Shown here one piece after another: positions 10,912 through 23,170 of a DNA stretch of 64,000 bases. The first letter of the stretch is position 1; every line of letters begins with the position of its first letter. The stretch is taken from contig JAHLJT010003656.1 in NCBI GenBank assembly GCA_031308135.1, forward strand, positions 73,954,698 to 74,018,697, given 5' to 3'. The DNA comes from Acheta domesticus (Eukaryota; Arthropoda; Insecta; Orthoptera; Gryllidae). The notes beneath the pieces were generated by a model that was given only the letters and a program-made list of their open reading frames with translations, ran no database searches and was not told where the DNA came from. A program made the position numbers and the translations under genes.

Positions 10912-13900
10912 GTGGAGAGCAAGTTAAAAAAATACAAACAAACTGCCCAAGTAAACCGGTCACAGATCTACATGTTAACCATATTACTAACTTCCAATGC
11001 GCGCAGAAACTTAAAGGAAACTACGCAGCCTGCGGTCGTGTATGTTTTAGTTATTCATAAACTCTTGAGAAATTAAAAGCAACAACAATGAAACAGTTTC
11101 GATTTTTACTGAAATATTGAAATATTTTATTCCGTTATTTCGCCTGTTATTATGCTACACACACCCAACAAACTCATACTCAGTGCATCACTACTTTCTT
11201 CATTAGCTGACGTAATCTGACAGCAAAGCTTCAAGGAAGAAAGATCTCCCGCCTTTAAATATTTGGTATTTATATGTTGCATTATGAAACAGTAACTTTT
11301 TTGATTTTCTTGGTATGTAAAGAACTGTTGAGTTCTATATATACTTATATCATTTTATCGCAGTATTCGGAAGATTGTTTTTGTTAAAATATTTAATTTA
11401 TTGCAATTTTATACAAGGGTATTTTATTTGTTGTAATTAAGCAGCGTGCATGTTACTGAATGTTTTTGTGTGTGTGTTTTGAAAACCTCTTTGGATGGAT
11501 TTATTAAGCTGTAATTATCCTGCTGCAGACAATTTGTTAACGAATCTACTAATCCAAAATCGATTTGGGGCTTATTGTTTTAGAAAGACGAAAGTGGAAT
11601 ATCCAAAATAAGTGCATCCTTTCGATTGCATTGAATTTGCAGATATTTCACTGCATTTTATGCATATTCGTATCTCCCCTTCTCTGATTAAACACCCCGC
11701 CTTTTCACAAGCGAAGCCACCCTTCTTCCTCCTGCAGTTTTCGTTGTAGATTTACGTCTTCAGAAGTTGCTCCAGCAAGTTCTAAAGTGGAGTACCGGAG
11801 CGCTAGTGAGCTCTTGATACGCAGCAAACGCGTTTTTGAGAGACCTCCGTGCACGCCTTCAATTACACCAGCACTGAGAGGGTTCTAGGGGAGTCGCTCC
11901 CCCCCTTGCCCCTCCACCGACCCCAAACCCTTGAGAAATTCCGTTCGAACCTCTGCTGTAAAACGGCACTTTCTTAAAAATATACGAAGACTCATTTTCT
12001 TCGCTTTTATGTCTGTAGCGAATCTTAGTTTTCAAAACTCCGACAATTGAATTGCAATTTAAAAATCTCGTAAGTCAGCCAACAGCCTCTAGTCTATAGC
12101 AGGGCAATATAGGAAACATATACGTTCGAAAGCATTTCGGATAAAGTAATATTACACACTTCGTGTAACTATTTTTTTATTCAACTATGAATAATTGTTA
12201 TATATTATATAATAATAATGTTTGTTCAAGTCTGGGGCGGTAAATTCTTTGAACAAAAACTTGCAACTGTGACCAGGTCGTGAAATACATACAATTCCCA
12301 ATGCAAATAGAGCATCAACCAAGCAAAAAAATTAATTGGGTTTTATAAATGTAATTAAGTACATTTCTATAATTTAAATGAGCTACTTATTTAAATAATA
12401 CAGTTTAATTATAGGCAATAATATTTGTCCGAATCTTTGATATCTATGCGAAAGTAATTTCTTTTATTGGTTCTAAGCTCATATACATTCCAACGACACT
12501 AATATCTGACACCTTCACAGTCATCCACGTGTGGCAAGCACATGTATAAAATATTATTCGTGGATATTAATTTTCCCTCAATTCATTCTCCGCTTAAAAA
12601 CGTACACCAGCAGAATTATCAACTATTAATCGCATATTTCGCATTGCAAAATTATACATCTGGGCGAGATGGTTCACAGGGAATGAGATCATGATTATGG
12701 CCCACACATTTTAAAATCGACATTTCAATCCAAATATGCGATCATTCAGCGCTTCCAAATACCTCTAATTAGCAACCATCAAGATAAAATACGTGCCGCG
12801 ATATATAATTAAATACGAGCTGATAATAAAATAAGGGACGTGATGAATGCGGAGTCAAAGAAGGAAAACTAAATTATAGTTATTATCAGAAATATGTACA
12901 CTTAGGATTACTTTAAATTAAGTGAACAGGAATAACTTTCTATAACTTACTCAAAAAGATATTTATCAATATTATGTTTTCCAAAAACATTTCCCACCTT
13001 GGCCTAAATCTATAGACTAAAATGAATGGTAACGTCCATTTCCGTGGTAACTGTAAGATTTCACTGACTCTTACTCAAGGCCATGTCCGTTCCTCAACTT
13101 AGCTCTGCCAAAGATCCGTTAGAACTTTAGCTAGGACGACTTTTTGCTACCTCATTGCATGCTTGTTTCAAAATATCATAATTTAAATTATTTCTTGAGT
13201 TTCTTCTATCAATTTTGATCAATGATCAGAATTGAATGAATAAATGTGAGTGTGCATAAAAAAGAGAAACATCCTGCAACGGACAAATGTCCCTATTTAT
13301 TTAAAATCTGTGTTTCCCAAATATTTCGGGTATTTTCATAACTTATGATCCCAATTAAATTTCACAGAGTACAAAAACATGGTATATCACCTCTCTAATT
13401 TCGAACATTAAAACTGTTCCAGCAAAAACAATGCACATGATTCAAGTAAAAATTTCACAAAAAATAATGAAGCCGACTATTAAAAAACGTAATGAAAAGT
13501 TAAAGAATGTTATTTAAAATGCAGTGCATGCTTTTTACCCAGAAAATTATTAATACTATTCACTTGCAATACACGATTCCGGTAATTAAAAAAAAGTCAT
13601 TTTTTGCATTCGTAAATTAACCTTGGAATAATATGTGCATATTTCTTCGTTCACGGTTACATCACAATACCTTTCATTTGAGAAAATAGTTGTAGATTGG
13701 TCGTAGTTTACCAAGGACAAGATAATGTAGTCGAAAAACACGCCATCACTGTTCCTGTAGTTGAGTCTGTGCCAACTGGAAACTACAGTTACAAACTATC
13801 GTTTTTTTAAATCATTTCTGCTACGCGTTTTCCATTTACAGTAGGACCTCAGGACGTTTCTTGCAAGTACTTATTCAGACATAATGGTAATTTAATGTAA

Positions 13901-14540
13901 GTTGTTGTAGATATAAGGTGAACTATGACGTAAAGTGTATCAATCGATTCTACTGTACGTTTATATCAACGATCACAACTATTAACATTGTACCTAAAAA
14001 CGCTGTTTCAATCTAGAGCTTAACGTTCGGAAAAGTGCAGTAAATCCGCGTAGGGTTTATTTGCAAATAACCAAAACTTTTAAATTTACAATCTTAATTT
14101 CCTTGATCGTTACATGAAAGCGAATCACATTCCATATTGCTTGGATAAAATTACTTCAAGTCCCCCTAAATTTGGATTACAATGATACTAGATGAGCTGG
14201 TAGAGCAAATATCGAACTTTACTTTCAGAATGCTCATTTTATCCGCTACGTACTGGTAAGTAAATAAAGTAATAAACAAATAAACAGCTTTATTGCTGAC
14301 GATAGACAGGCCTGCTCAATTTACAAATAAATAAATAATTTAAAAAAACATTTATAAGGATTGGGTTTACACAAGTGTGATAGGGGAAAACGAGGTACGA
14401 GGGGTTTATGGAAAATAATTCTCGAACATCGTAATAGGCGGACACAATTTTTTAGCAGGCAATAATTGAATAAAACGCGAGCCATGTATTCGGAAACACT
14501 TGGAACCCTGAAGAAAACTGGACATAATCACGCAACCCGG
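10912..14540. other. Long AT-rich stretch without recognisable elements
   Basis: About 3.6 kb with no coding frame above 60 codons and no clear repeat. 11690-11930 is richer in GC, with a ggggagtcgctccccccc palindromic patch near 11890-11910. A reasonable donor-like word, ctg|gtaagta, occurs at 14251/14252 on the plus strand but has no supporting context. Confidence 0.65.
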
Positions 14541-14544
14541 CCGT

Positions 14545-14775
14545 CAACCCTCGCGCAACATTCTTGCCGCAACGTCACAGTGTCGGCCGTGCAGCGCTGC
14601 ATCTCGTATAAATGGAATCCGGTACACGGAGGGAAGCGGGCTCTGGGGAGCAATAGACAGGGGACGGGAGCCCCTCGCTTTCACCCTCGCGCTGTCACGT
14701 GACCGGCCCGGCGACCACGCCCTCGCCCCCCCTTCCTCCTCAGGCCCTTCCACACCCTTCGCCCTCATACGGTAT
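14545..14775. promoter_or_regulatory. CpG island containing a TATA-like word
   Basis: GC-rich block of about 230 bp holding tataaat at 14607-14613 in a GC-rich setting (ctcgtataaatgg). That combination is compatible with a core promoter firing to the right around 14635-14645. No initiator or downstream gene can be shown, so the promoter reading is weak and the island itself is the supported part. Confidence 0.4.
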
Positions 14776-15890
14776 AGCTACTACTCCGCTGCCAGCTGCT
14801 TCACACTTCGCGCCTCGATGGAACACGCCTCTTACCACTGCGGGTCATGGATGCAAAACTAAACGTAACTAAATGTTAATTTAGTTTCCAAACGAAAGGA
14901 GAAGATGGCCTCCTACTATTGAATTTCGATAACTTTTGAAACGCCACGAGAATTTTCCTTTTATATTTTCTTACATTACCACAGAATTCATTTTCGAACG
15001 ATTCGAAACACAACGAAATAAAAACGGACAATTTCGTTACGTTTCAAAAGGCGAGGAAACACCGTTATTTGAAGTAATTTCTTGTCGTTTTACTTCGCTT
15101 CCTAGTGAAAAGTCTAGCACACTATGAATTCTATAAAGAGACATTAAATGGTTAAAAGGGGATTATCGTGAAGAATAAGGAGACTTTGAGGCTAATTTTA
15201 TTATCGTAATTTCGTGACACTTCGATCTCGCTTCGTAATGTTTGGAGCTTCGACTCTCCCAATGTATTTGTGAAATTGACAGATGGCGGAGAACCGTCTG
15301 GGTTCTTAACATACATTATTTTTTCAGAAACACGTGCACATTTTAGCAATATCACTCGAACTCCAAACAAGAGAAGACGCAACTAACGTAAAATAATAAA
15401 TAAATAAAAAACACGCAAGAGAAAAAAGAACGCTTTAGAGAAAACTGAATTTTCAGATATTGCTCTAACAAGTCTGGCCGCCGACGTAAGACAGTTTCTC
15501 TGCAACAGCAGTTATTTATTATACTGAACAATGGAACGCCGTATGTGAGCAAATAGAAATATTCCCTCATGAAACTACGTGGTAAACTGAAACTTTGTTA
15601 AATAACCCATCCACTGAATTGTCCACCCACTGAATATAAAATAACGTTGCTCTTTTATTGTCGTTTCAATATCACATCTTTTGATGGCGACAAGGGATAC
15701 TAAGCTGTTTTACTAATAAATTAAAATGATAGTAAAGCGTCTTTAATATCGTTTCGTTTTTTTCATCGAGTTCATTCATTAGATAAGCAGCTTTACTAAA
15801 AGTATCAATCAGAGTTATTCACTAATTCTTTATTCATAATTATTTCTCCCTTTGTGCCATTTTAAGATTAAATTTTCCCCTTTTAAATTT
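14776..15890. other. AT-rich non-coding stretch
   Basis: No gene or repeat supported. Frames of 60-76 codons exist on both strands and match nothing I know. Confidence 0.6.
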
Positions 15891-15899
15891 CGGTTTCCA

Positions 15900-16690
15900 A
15901 CGATGTCCCCGACATACCACAACATGGCGGTCAGAAACAGACGAAACGTGATGAGCCGAAGCGGAACGATCATCACGGCCTCGACGACCGTCCGCCCCGT
16001 GCTGCGCCTCCCAAACCGCTCGCCCCTCGCTCTCGTCCCACCCCGCCCCGCCCCCCCCTCCGCCCCGGGCGACCGGCGCTCCCCTCGGTGCGTAGCTTTT
16101 TATCATCAGCCTCCACCGCTGCCGCCGCAGCGCCGCCCCCGTCACAATCGTCACCCACGCCGCCATCTCCACTGCCACTGCCGCCATTTCTATCGCGACC
16201 GCCGCCATCTCCATTGTCGCCCCCACCACAAATGTCATCGCCGCCATCTCCACTGCCATCGCCGCCATCCTGATTATCATCGCCGCCGCTCCGACTCCAA
16301 TTGTCACCGCCGCCAACCCCATTGCCTTCGCCACCGCAATCTTCATAGCCAATGCGGTCATTGTCGCCACCTCCACCATCATCACTGTTACCACCACTGC
16401 CGCCGCCACCGGCATCTTCATTGCCACCGCCATCCCCATTATCTCCGGCGCCACCCCCATCTCCATTGTCTGCGCCATCAACGCCACCGCCGCTACCGCC
16501 ACCGCCACTACCGCCACCGCCACCGCCACCACGCCCCCCGCATCGGGTTTCCTTCTGTTCCCGCGCGGAGCTATCTGAACTCGTGGCGTCGCCGCAGACG
16601 CGCAGAAGCCGCGCCCGGTTGCTCCGGCAGAGCGACTGCTCCACCTCCCTGCTGCAAGGCTGGGAGGTGCCGCAGGGGAGTTGCGGGCTA
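15900..16690. repeat. CpG island over a decayed triplet array (CCGCCA/CCACCG type)
   Basis: Between about 16100 and 16540 the sequence is a degenerate run of trinucleotides (ccg, cca, atc, act) with many cgccgccatctccactgcc-like units. Because nearly every third base is C, stops are suppressed. Open frames of 299 and 245 codons (minus) and 279 codons (plus) therefore overlap, translating as Gly/Asp-rich, Met/Ala-rich and His/Arg/Pro-rich polymers. Open frames in several registers at once argue against a real protein. The flanks, 15970-16100 and 16540-16660, are ordinary CpG-island sequence. Confidence 0.75.
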
Positions 16691-17439
16691 AACAGTAGGG
16701 TAGCAACCATATAACCATTTTATTTACATACGAGTGCACTGTACACGAATGCTTTGTTTCCGATTGATCACTATATTAAAATAAAAAAAAGTTGTTTCGA
16801 TGTAAACCAATATAATAAAACAAATTAATTTTATTTGATTTAGACATTCTTTAATCCCAATATGTAATAAAAATCCAAATACTAGAGCATGATGATCAAA
16901 TGTGAGAAAATAATTTAATTTCACAGCCAAGGTGAATCTTCTGATCACACTCAGACTCTAATAGCTACAGAGTTCGCATATCCTGTGCGTTCACAATCGA
17001 TTTCCCCGCGTCTACAGGTCCGTTTAAACTCTGGGAGGCTCAAAATTTCTTCTTGGGAGAGAATTTTCCCCAGCACAGCACACATCGCAGTATCATTGTT
17101 GTTTAGGCTACATGCAGTACAATAAATAGTATTTGCAAAATCGTTTCCAGCTTAATAAATTAATATTAATTACTATTTGATGAACCAGGAATTCACTGTA
17201 CATACAATAATAAATGAAGACGATTAGATAATATTCCTGTCTTGGCCCCCACCAAAACAATCGGAGCGCCGGAGTGTGGTTCTTATTTAATTGAGGCAGT
17301 GGGGTCTATCAGCGTCTGGACCGGTCTAAAAACCGAGATGCTGAAGTGGCCTCTGGCAGAAAAAAAATCGCTTTTCCTTCGCAGGAACCCCAGCACAATT
17401 CCTCGTTCTCTCAATGTCCGCCATCATTTCCGCCCTTTT
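16691..17439. other. AT-rich non-coding stretch
   Basis: No gene recognised. Several short A-runs occur around 16780-16800. Confidence 0.6.
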
Positions 17440-17765
17440 ACCCCGTTCCCCCATTTCGGGCATCCTCTTCCCTCCTCCTCCTCCTCCCACTCCTTCGCCT
17501 TTCGATCGCAGCCGTCGACGTGCTCCTCCGGCCTCCGGGGCCCTTTCCGTCGGGGCCGGAAGCTGCGCTGCTCCGCTCCGCTCCGCTCCGGCTCGCTCCA
17601 GGCCGCCCCGCCCCGCCCCTCCACGCCCCGCTCCGGGCTACTCCTCCCCCACCCCGCCCGCGAAGACGCTCCGACCAGAACGGGAGCCCGACCGACGCAC
17701 GGCGGCGCCCCGGAAGTCGGGGAAGGGGGCGGGGGGCGGGGGCGCAATGGGAAGACAGGAAGGAG
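17440..17765. other. CpG island with TCC/CTC-rich 5' part
   Basis: Starts with a (TCC)n-like pyrimidine run at about 17468-17495, then a strongly CpG-rich body with short tandem ctccg words (17570-17590). Four overlapping open frames of 107-183 codons lie on both strands, all Pro/Arg/Ser-rich, and none resembles a known protein. Confidence 0.75.
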
Positions 17766-17960
17766 GGTGAGTTGGAGACAAGGAAACAGGTAGGAAAAAT
17801 GGGAACGTCGTAAAATTGGGGGGAAAGAAGTTGGAAAGAAAGGTTCAAGAGAGAAGACATGGGAGAGAAACAGGAAAAATGGGAAAGTCGTAAAATTGGA
17901 GAAAAAGAAAAGAAACGATCACAAGAGGAGATAAAAAAGAAAATAATGACCAGCGAAAGT
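17766..17960 (+). repeat. Purine-rich tract with an 80-bp tandem duplication
   Basis: ggaaaaatgggaa(c/a)gtcgtaaaattgg appears at about 17793 and again at 17873, an 80-base offset, with partially similar sequence between. It directly follows the CpG island and is strand-asymmetric (purines on plus). Confidence 0.7.
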
Positions 17961-18722
17961 GTAAAAGGAATAGAATAAAAGAATTAGTGGCTTGAATTGA
18001 AGGTGGCACAGAAATGAAAGAAAAGGAAATAAAGGTGTAATGATGAATAACGATAGAAAAACGTCCACTTTATAATGTAAGTGGAAGTACCCGACACCAT
18101 AATAATCATATTCTATCTTTTTTTCGTTTCGTCTTTTCCTTTTAGCTCCTTTTCGTCCTACGCCTTTTTCCTTCGTGAGGTTCTACTGCATCATCTTCCC
18201 TATAGAAAACAAAGTACGAACATTACGCGAAGAGAAGAGATGTCACCGTCAGTCACCTGAAACGTCTCAATCGTTAGAGTCACAGTTACGTTTTTATCGA
18301 CTTCCCGTGAATCGCTTCTTCATTGAGAAATAATTGTCTTTTTTAATAACAAAAACCTTATTTAATTTCAGGACTTCTGCCTACAGTTCAGAACATACAA
18401 CTTCTAAAACACTTGGAAGGTATTATTGCTCATGTTCCTAGCACAGCATGTATATATTTGCATAAACTCCCATTCCCGTGGAACTGAGAAGCTTTCGAAT
18501 ATGTCTTCATGAATTCGCAAAGCATTCTGCTTGTTTATTTAAGGTATTTTATCATAATAGGCTGTTATTAGGAGAAGGGAACTGACAGCGATAACCGGCG
18601 GTCTTTTAACATGATACCTCATTGCTATATGGAGACAACTGACAACGGTAATCCACTGTATTACAACCCGGTGAAAAAGAAACAGAGGATGCTGCGACCC
18701 GCGTTGGGTCTAAAAGGACGTA
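17961..18722. other. Non-coding stretch
   Basis: No gene or known repeat. The stretch 18600-18720 immediately before the Tigger-like element is moderately GC-rich and unassigned. Confidence 0.6.
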
Positions 18723-19446
18723 CAGTCGACTCTCGTTATAGTGAACTCGGATATAGTGAACTCTCGGTTATAGTGAACCTAAGCCACTCGTTCCGTTTCA
18801 CTTACATTACAAGAAGATTTGGTTATAGTGTACAACCTCGGCTATACTGAACGTAAGAAAAACGTCCTGGAAATTAAGTCCCACCTGAAAAAAAATCCAT
18901 TAGTGCCACAAATTCTACACGAGGCAGCTTAGAAAAACTATCGTCGGCGAAAGGTTACAACCCAAGAAGTGCTGTGGAGGTAGCGGACCCGGAATATTTT
19001 ATTCAGCAATCAGTTTCATTAGTCGTTGGCGCCGTACCGCTACCGAAAGAATCTCGTATGTTATTAGGAGAGTAAAAGGGCCTTCGTAGAGTGAGAAGGT
19101 GTTGCAACAGTGCAAGAGGCACTGAAGGGTGTTAAGACTGCATTACAATACTTTGAGACAGGGGATAACGCAGAATCAAGAATGGGAAATCTGAAGAAAG
19201 AACTAGAGAAATTAATGAAAATTGTACGAAGTAAACAATTGAAAATAATTTATTTTCAAGGTCAAATAAAAGATATGGAATTTTCAGCTGATGCTGTTAA
19301 TGTATTTTGCTGTATCTCTATATTAATAAAATCAATCACTGTGGAAAAATGCTATTAAATTTTGAAATCATCGAACATAATGAACATCTAAAATAGTGAA
19401 GCAAAAATGTAAGTCCCCTGAAGCTCACTACAGCCAGAGTTGACTG
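18723..19446 (+). mobile_element. Tigger/pogo-type element, internally deleted
   Basis: The left end starts cagtcgactctcgttatag at 18723 and the right end finishes with its imperfect inverse, ctacagccagagttgactg, at 19446. Both are flanked by TA (18721-18722 and 19447-19448), the Tc1/mariner-superfamily target duplication. The subterminal tatagtgaactc/ggttatagtgaac repeats are typical of the Tigger group. At 19110-19355 a frame reads QEALKGVKTALQYFETGD and on, resembling the tail of Tigger-type transposases (EAL..LETALRYFEQ-like). The DDE core is gone, so at 724 bp this is a non-autonomous derivative. Confidence 0.85.
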
Positions 19447-21082
19447 TACTTCTTGGGAGGGATGGGGCACTAAGGGGGTGGTGGAGCGCCGGATGTGAGC
19501 GGGTAGGACCTCGCACAACGCAAGGGAAATGCTTGTGTTCCGGTCTTCGCTACCGGCGAAGCGGTTCAGGGACGCGCTCGACAGCTACTTCCATGCAAAT
19601 GCCCTTCCGCGAGGATGTTCCGCTTAAATGACTCATAGTTAGAGCCCGGAAATGTGGCAAAATGTCGTCTTATTGTTAATAATTTAAGGCTTACCAATAG
19701 GAACTGGAATTGTTCTGGTATTCTTTATTTTTTTCATTTTTCTGCCTATTCTAGCTGCCGATGCATACGTTTGGTGCAGGCATACGTAAGTCAAATATTA
19801 ATTTACTTTATAATTTAGTAATTATAAAGTACGTTTTTAAAACATAGTCTATGTGGTTTTGTAATGCTCATTTATCATACTTCATATGCATTTTTGCATA
19901 GGTGATCTATTTCTGCGAGAATCAACTGTCAATGATATAGCGAACGCACGAGGATACCACGTGGAATGATTGTACTCGAGTACTCGCAGAACCTCTGGGG
20001 TTCGTATCTAGCTTCAGTGTAGATAGTTAATAACATGTTATGGCATGTCTTAACACTCCTACCCACAATGTATGACCTTCGTAATCTCATTCCATCTTTC
20101 CTGACCAGTCCGAATGGCGTAGGAGCACGGTGTTTGGGAATGGAACACTACTACTAATGTCGACTTGCATGTTCTACTTGATCGTTTTAGGTATCTAAAC
20201 CTATTTTCGTTCAAGCCTCAAGTCCAAGATCCCGTGACAAGTGTCTACAATATTCCGTTGTTTACGTTCAAAATAAATTACAGTCGTGCAGCAAACTTGT
20301 CTATACATAGAGCTATCTTTTCCCTTTCGACAAATATGGGGAGGAATCTCTACATATTGTGTTTGCAACACTGCAACTTGTTTTCTTTTAAAAAAAAGTC
20401 CCTTGGGCATTCATTTAAATGGAATGAGCACTAATTTACATTTCTACTGAATAATGGATGTAAAATGGGCAATAATTTCACAAAATATAATTTCTCTGCT
20501 TTATGACAACTGTAGAATAACGTGTTAGTTACTTTTACATACACAGCGAAAGGCAACTACCTATTATAAACTTAAATCCTAGAAATACCATACGTACATT
20601 ATGAATTGTGAAACGTTAAGGAAATGTCATTGAAAGTATCACACTACTACTAATTATGTGCTGCAATAATATCAAGTCATTAATTCTAAAAATGTCTTAT
20701 TTAAAAAAAAAAAAGGTATCCCATCAAAAAGGAACAAACTTTCTCGCACATATTACGAAATCACAGAGAAGGATAAAAGATAAGAGGACATTCTTCTCCA
20801 AGCTTTTCGAGTCTCAATTTCTTGATTACATTGAATACCGTTTAAGTATTGTAATATTTACAGTGTCACAGGAGGCAGCAAATCCGCGGCTCCATCTCGT
20901 AAAATCATTAAACAAACCTCACAAATAAATGACGCACAATGCCTATTCACTTCTAGGAACGAGATGCGAGTGTTCGTCACACCTTCCTGACTCACCACCA
21001 GATAAGGCTTTACGCCTTGTGCAACTCAGCCTGCGGCATTCACCCCGCGAATAGCGCCTGTCGCCCGTGGGCAGCGAGTGAT
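19447..21082. other. Non-coding stretch
   Basis: A GC-richer patch (19450-19630) is followed by AT-rich DNA. No recognisable genes; frames of 60-90 codons match nothing known. Confidence 0.6.
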
Positions 21083-21112
21083 GCTTACCTGAAACAAAAG
21101 AGACGATACATC
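21083..21112 (-). promoter_or_regulatory. Candidate recursive (ratchet) splice site
   Basis: The minus strand reads tctcttttgtttcag|gtaagc, with the junction between 21089 and 21088. It is a strong pyrimidine-tract 3' splice site fused directly to a consensus 5' splice site. This is the form of the zero-length-exon ratchet points known from long Drosophila introns (Ubx, kuz and others). An actgat branch-point-like word lies just upstream (about 21111-21116). If real, the window is inside a long intron of a minus-strand gene. Chance occurrence cannot be excluded. Confidence 0.4.
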
Positions 21113-21590
21113 AGTTGCGTGTCGTTTATTAATTACTTCATGAATATGATAAATGGAACATACAAATGTATTTCTGCGTTTCGTGATTGCCAATCAATTT
21201 GTCCATTGATACGTTATTGATCACCCATGGGAAACGCTGTCATGTCTCAACATTCTTTTAAATCGCACTCGAATCGTGTTCCGCATACGTAGTAAGCGAT
21301 GTGCCACTGCACAATTCCATGCAGGAGGGGAGGACATCCCATCCATCCATTTTAGTTACAAAACTTCGAAGAATGCAGAATGGACTACGTTCTAAAAATA
21401 TCAGCCGGTACATCAGTTAGTGCGACAGAGTGAATAAGTACAGGACATGAAAGACACGTGACAGATGACAGAGGTAGAGAAACGTGCGTAACATAAGTCA
21501 AAAACCAAGACCAGGACCAATCAGTTCAGAATAAATCAACTTCAACTTAGGTCCCGATGCGTTTATTAATTCTAAAATCGCTAAAGAGGT
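21113..21590. other. Non-coding stretch
   Basis: AT-rich, with no feature that I can support. Confidence 0.55.
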
Positions 21591-22006
21591 TGCTCAGGGC
21601 ACCAACCGATGTCATTGCAGTGCCTCTGACCGGGTGGTCCTAGTTTCGAGTCCCGACGATGGGAGGATTTTTGGTACTAGCCAGAGGTCGAGTTCTGTCA
21701 CTGTCTGGAGGAGAATTCCAGCGGCCGGTTCCTCTGATCAGTAGTTTTCTTACACTTATACTAATACGCACTACACTACCACATCTGGGAGAACGGTCGG
21801 GATCTTCGACCTCGTCCCGGCTGGGGCGGTACCCCATTGACGGGAGATATAAAAAACCCGGTTGGGAACCCCGCAAGCCGACGTAGTTCGGCGTGGGATC
21901 TCATCTAGCGGGAATATCACCGCCACCTTTCGAGGGAGAAAACATACACTACACTTATGGAACTGATGACGTCATGAGTTGACGCGGCAGGAATACTCAA
22001 TCAACA
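21591..22006 (+). mobile_element. tRNA-headed SINE family A, copy 6 (plus strand)
   Basis: Head: gcctctgaccgggtggtcct, then tttcgagtcccgac (B-box-like) near 21650-21664. Body: tgtctggaggagaattccag, ggccggttcctctgatcag. A central deletion removes the ggtttctccgatcaac and TCTTCC-rich parts. It rejoins at cactacactaccacatctgg, then acctcgtcccggctggggcg, gggagata, ccgcaagccgacg, cggcgtgggatctca, and the end tgatgac-gagttgacgcgg-caggaa with a TCAATCAA tail. Confidence 0.82.
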
Positions 22007-22489
22007 CAAATTGCTAAAATTAACATCATGGCCCATGAGGAGTGGACAATTTACAGAACGAAAGCTTCGCTACTGAAACAGCGACAGGGACATCCTCACT
22101 GCTCTTCTCCCCCCAGCAACTCTCCCAAAGGACCCCACGTTCCTAGCCACAAAATGATCACTGGGACACCTTGTGCCTCTTTCTGCGTTTCCGGCAAGTT
22201 TATTCAGAGCGACCCGGCATAAACGAGAGAAGAAGAATGCATAATTCCAGCGAAGCGAGAGCCCGAAACCTTTCTTTCGCGCCATTCACAATCACAGATC
22301 GAAGGAACGCGTGGACGGGACTTCCGCGCTCTCAAATTATTTGCGACGTGCGCAGCGGTACAGGCACGTTCCGCAAACACGGCGCGGAATATAAAACGCT
22401 CTTTAATAACAAATTCGCGGAAGGGGCAACGCGGGGCGACACACAACTGGGAGGTGGCGGGCGGGACAGCAGAGCTGGGTCGGTGCGAT
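22007..22489. other. Mixed stretch, GC-rich from 22240, with a TATA-like word
   Basis: 22240-22450 rises in GC and holds ggaatataaaacgctc (tataaaa at 22390-22396) beside aattattt- and taataac-type AT words. It does not look like the family repeats and may be a regulatory segment leading into the next CpG island. Confidence 0.45.
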
Positions 22490-23170
22490 GAGGGGAGAAT
22501 GGGCCGGGAGAGAGATGAGGGGAGAGTGGGTGCGGGACTGGGTCGGTGAGAGCGGGGCGGGGTGAGTGAGGCGGGATGGGTGGGAAGGGAGGGTGAGGTG
22601 GGATGAGCGGGGCAGGCCGGTGAGATAAGCAGGGCTGGCTGAGAAGAGGGGCGGAGCGGGCAGGGGTACAGCGGGGACGGATAGGGTGTGGCGAGGACGG
22701 ATAGGGTGGGGCGGGGGACGGATAGGGTGGGGCGGGGACGGATAGGATGGGGCGGGGACGGATAGGATGGGGCGGGGGACGGATAGGATGGGGCGGGGAC
22801 GGATAGGATGGGGCGGGGATGGATAGGGTGGGGCGGGGTCAAAGAGGACGGGATTTCGGAGAAGGAAGGGGCAGAGCGGGGCGGGGTGGGGTGGGTGGGA
22901 GACGGGACGTGACGGGCGGGGGGAGCGAGGCCAGAGAACGCGCGCGGCCGCATTCAGATGTTTCGCCGCGTGTTTGCCGCGGCATCGTGTTTGCTTTGTC
23001 AGCACCATCCCGCTCGGCCCTACCCCCGCCCCTCTCGCAGTGGCGTCGCGGCGAGCGCGAATACTCGACGCTCCAAATGCGACACTGAGCCTCCGCGGCT
23101 AATCTAGCGAGCAAACAAACAAACAAGCAAGCAAGCATGCAGGCGAGCGAGCGAGCTCACGTCTCCCCGG
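22490..23170. repeat. G-rich CpG island with a 20-21-bp minisatellite
   Basis: From 22677 to 22838 there are eight copies of acggatagg(g/a)tggggcgggg, each 20 or 21 bases depending on one extra G. They are flanked by looser GGGCGGGG/GAGCGGGGC repetition back to about 22490. The plus strand carries many G runs and could fold into quadruplexes. The opposite strand is open for 249 and 201 codons of Pro/Ser/His repeats, which reflects the array. 22900-23170 is ordinary CpG island and ends with short aaac/aagc and gagc runs (23105-23155). Confidence 0.9.
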
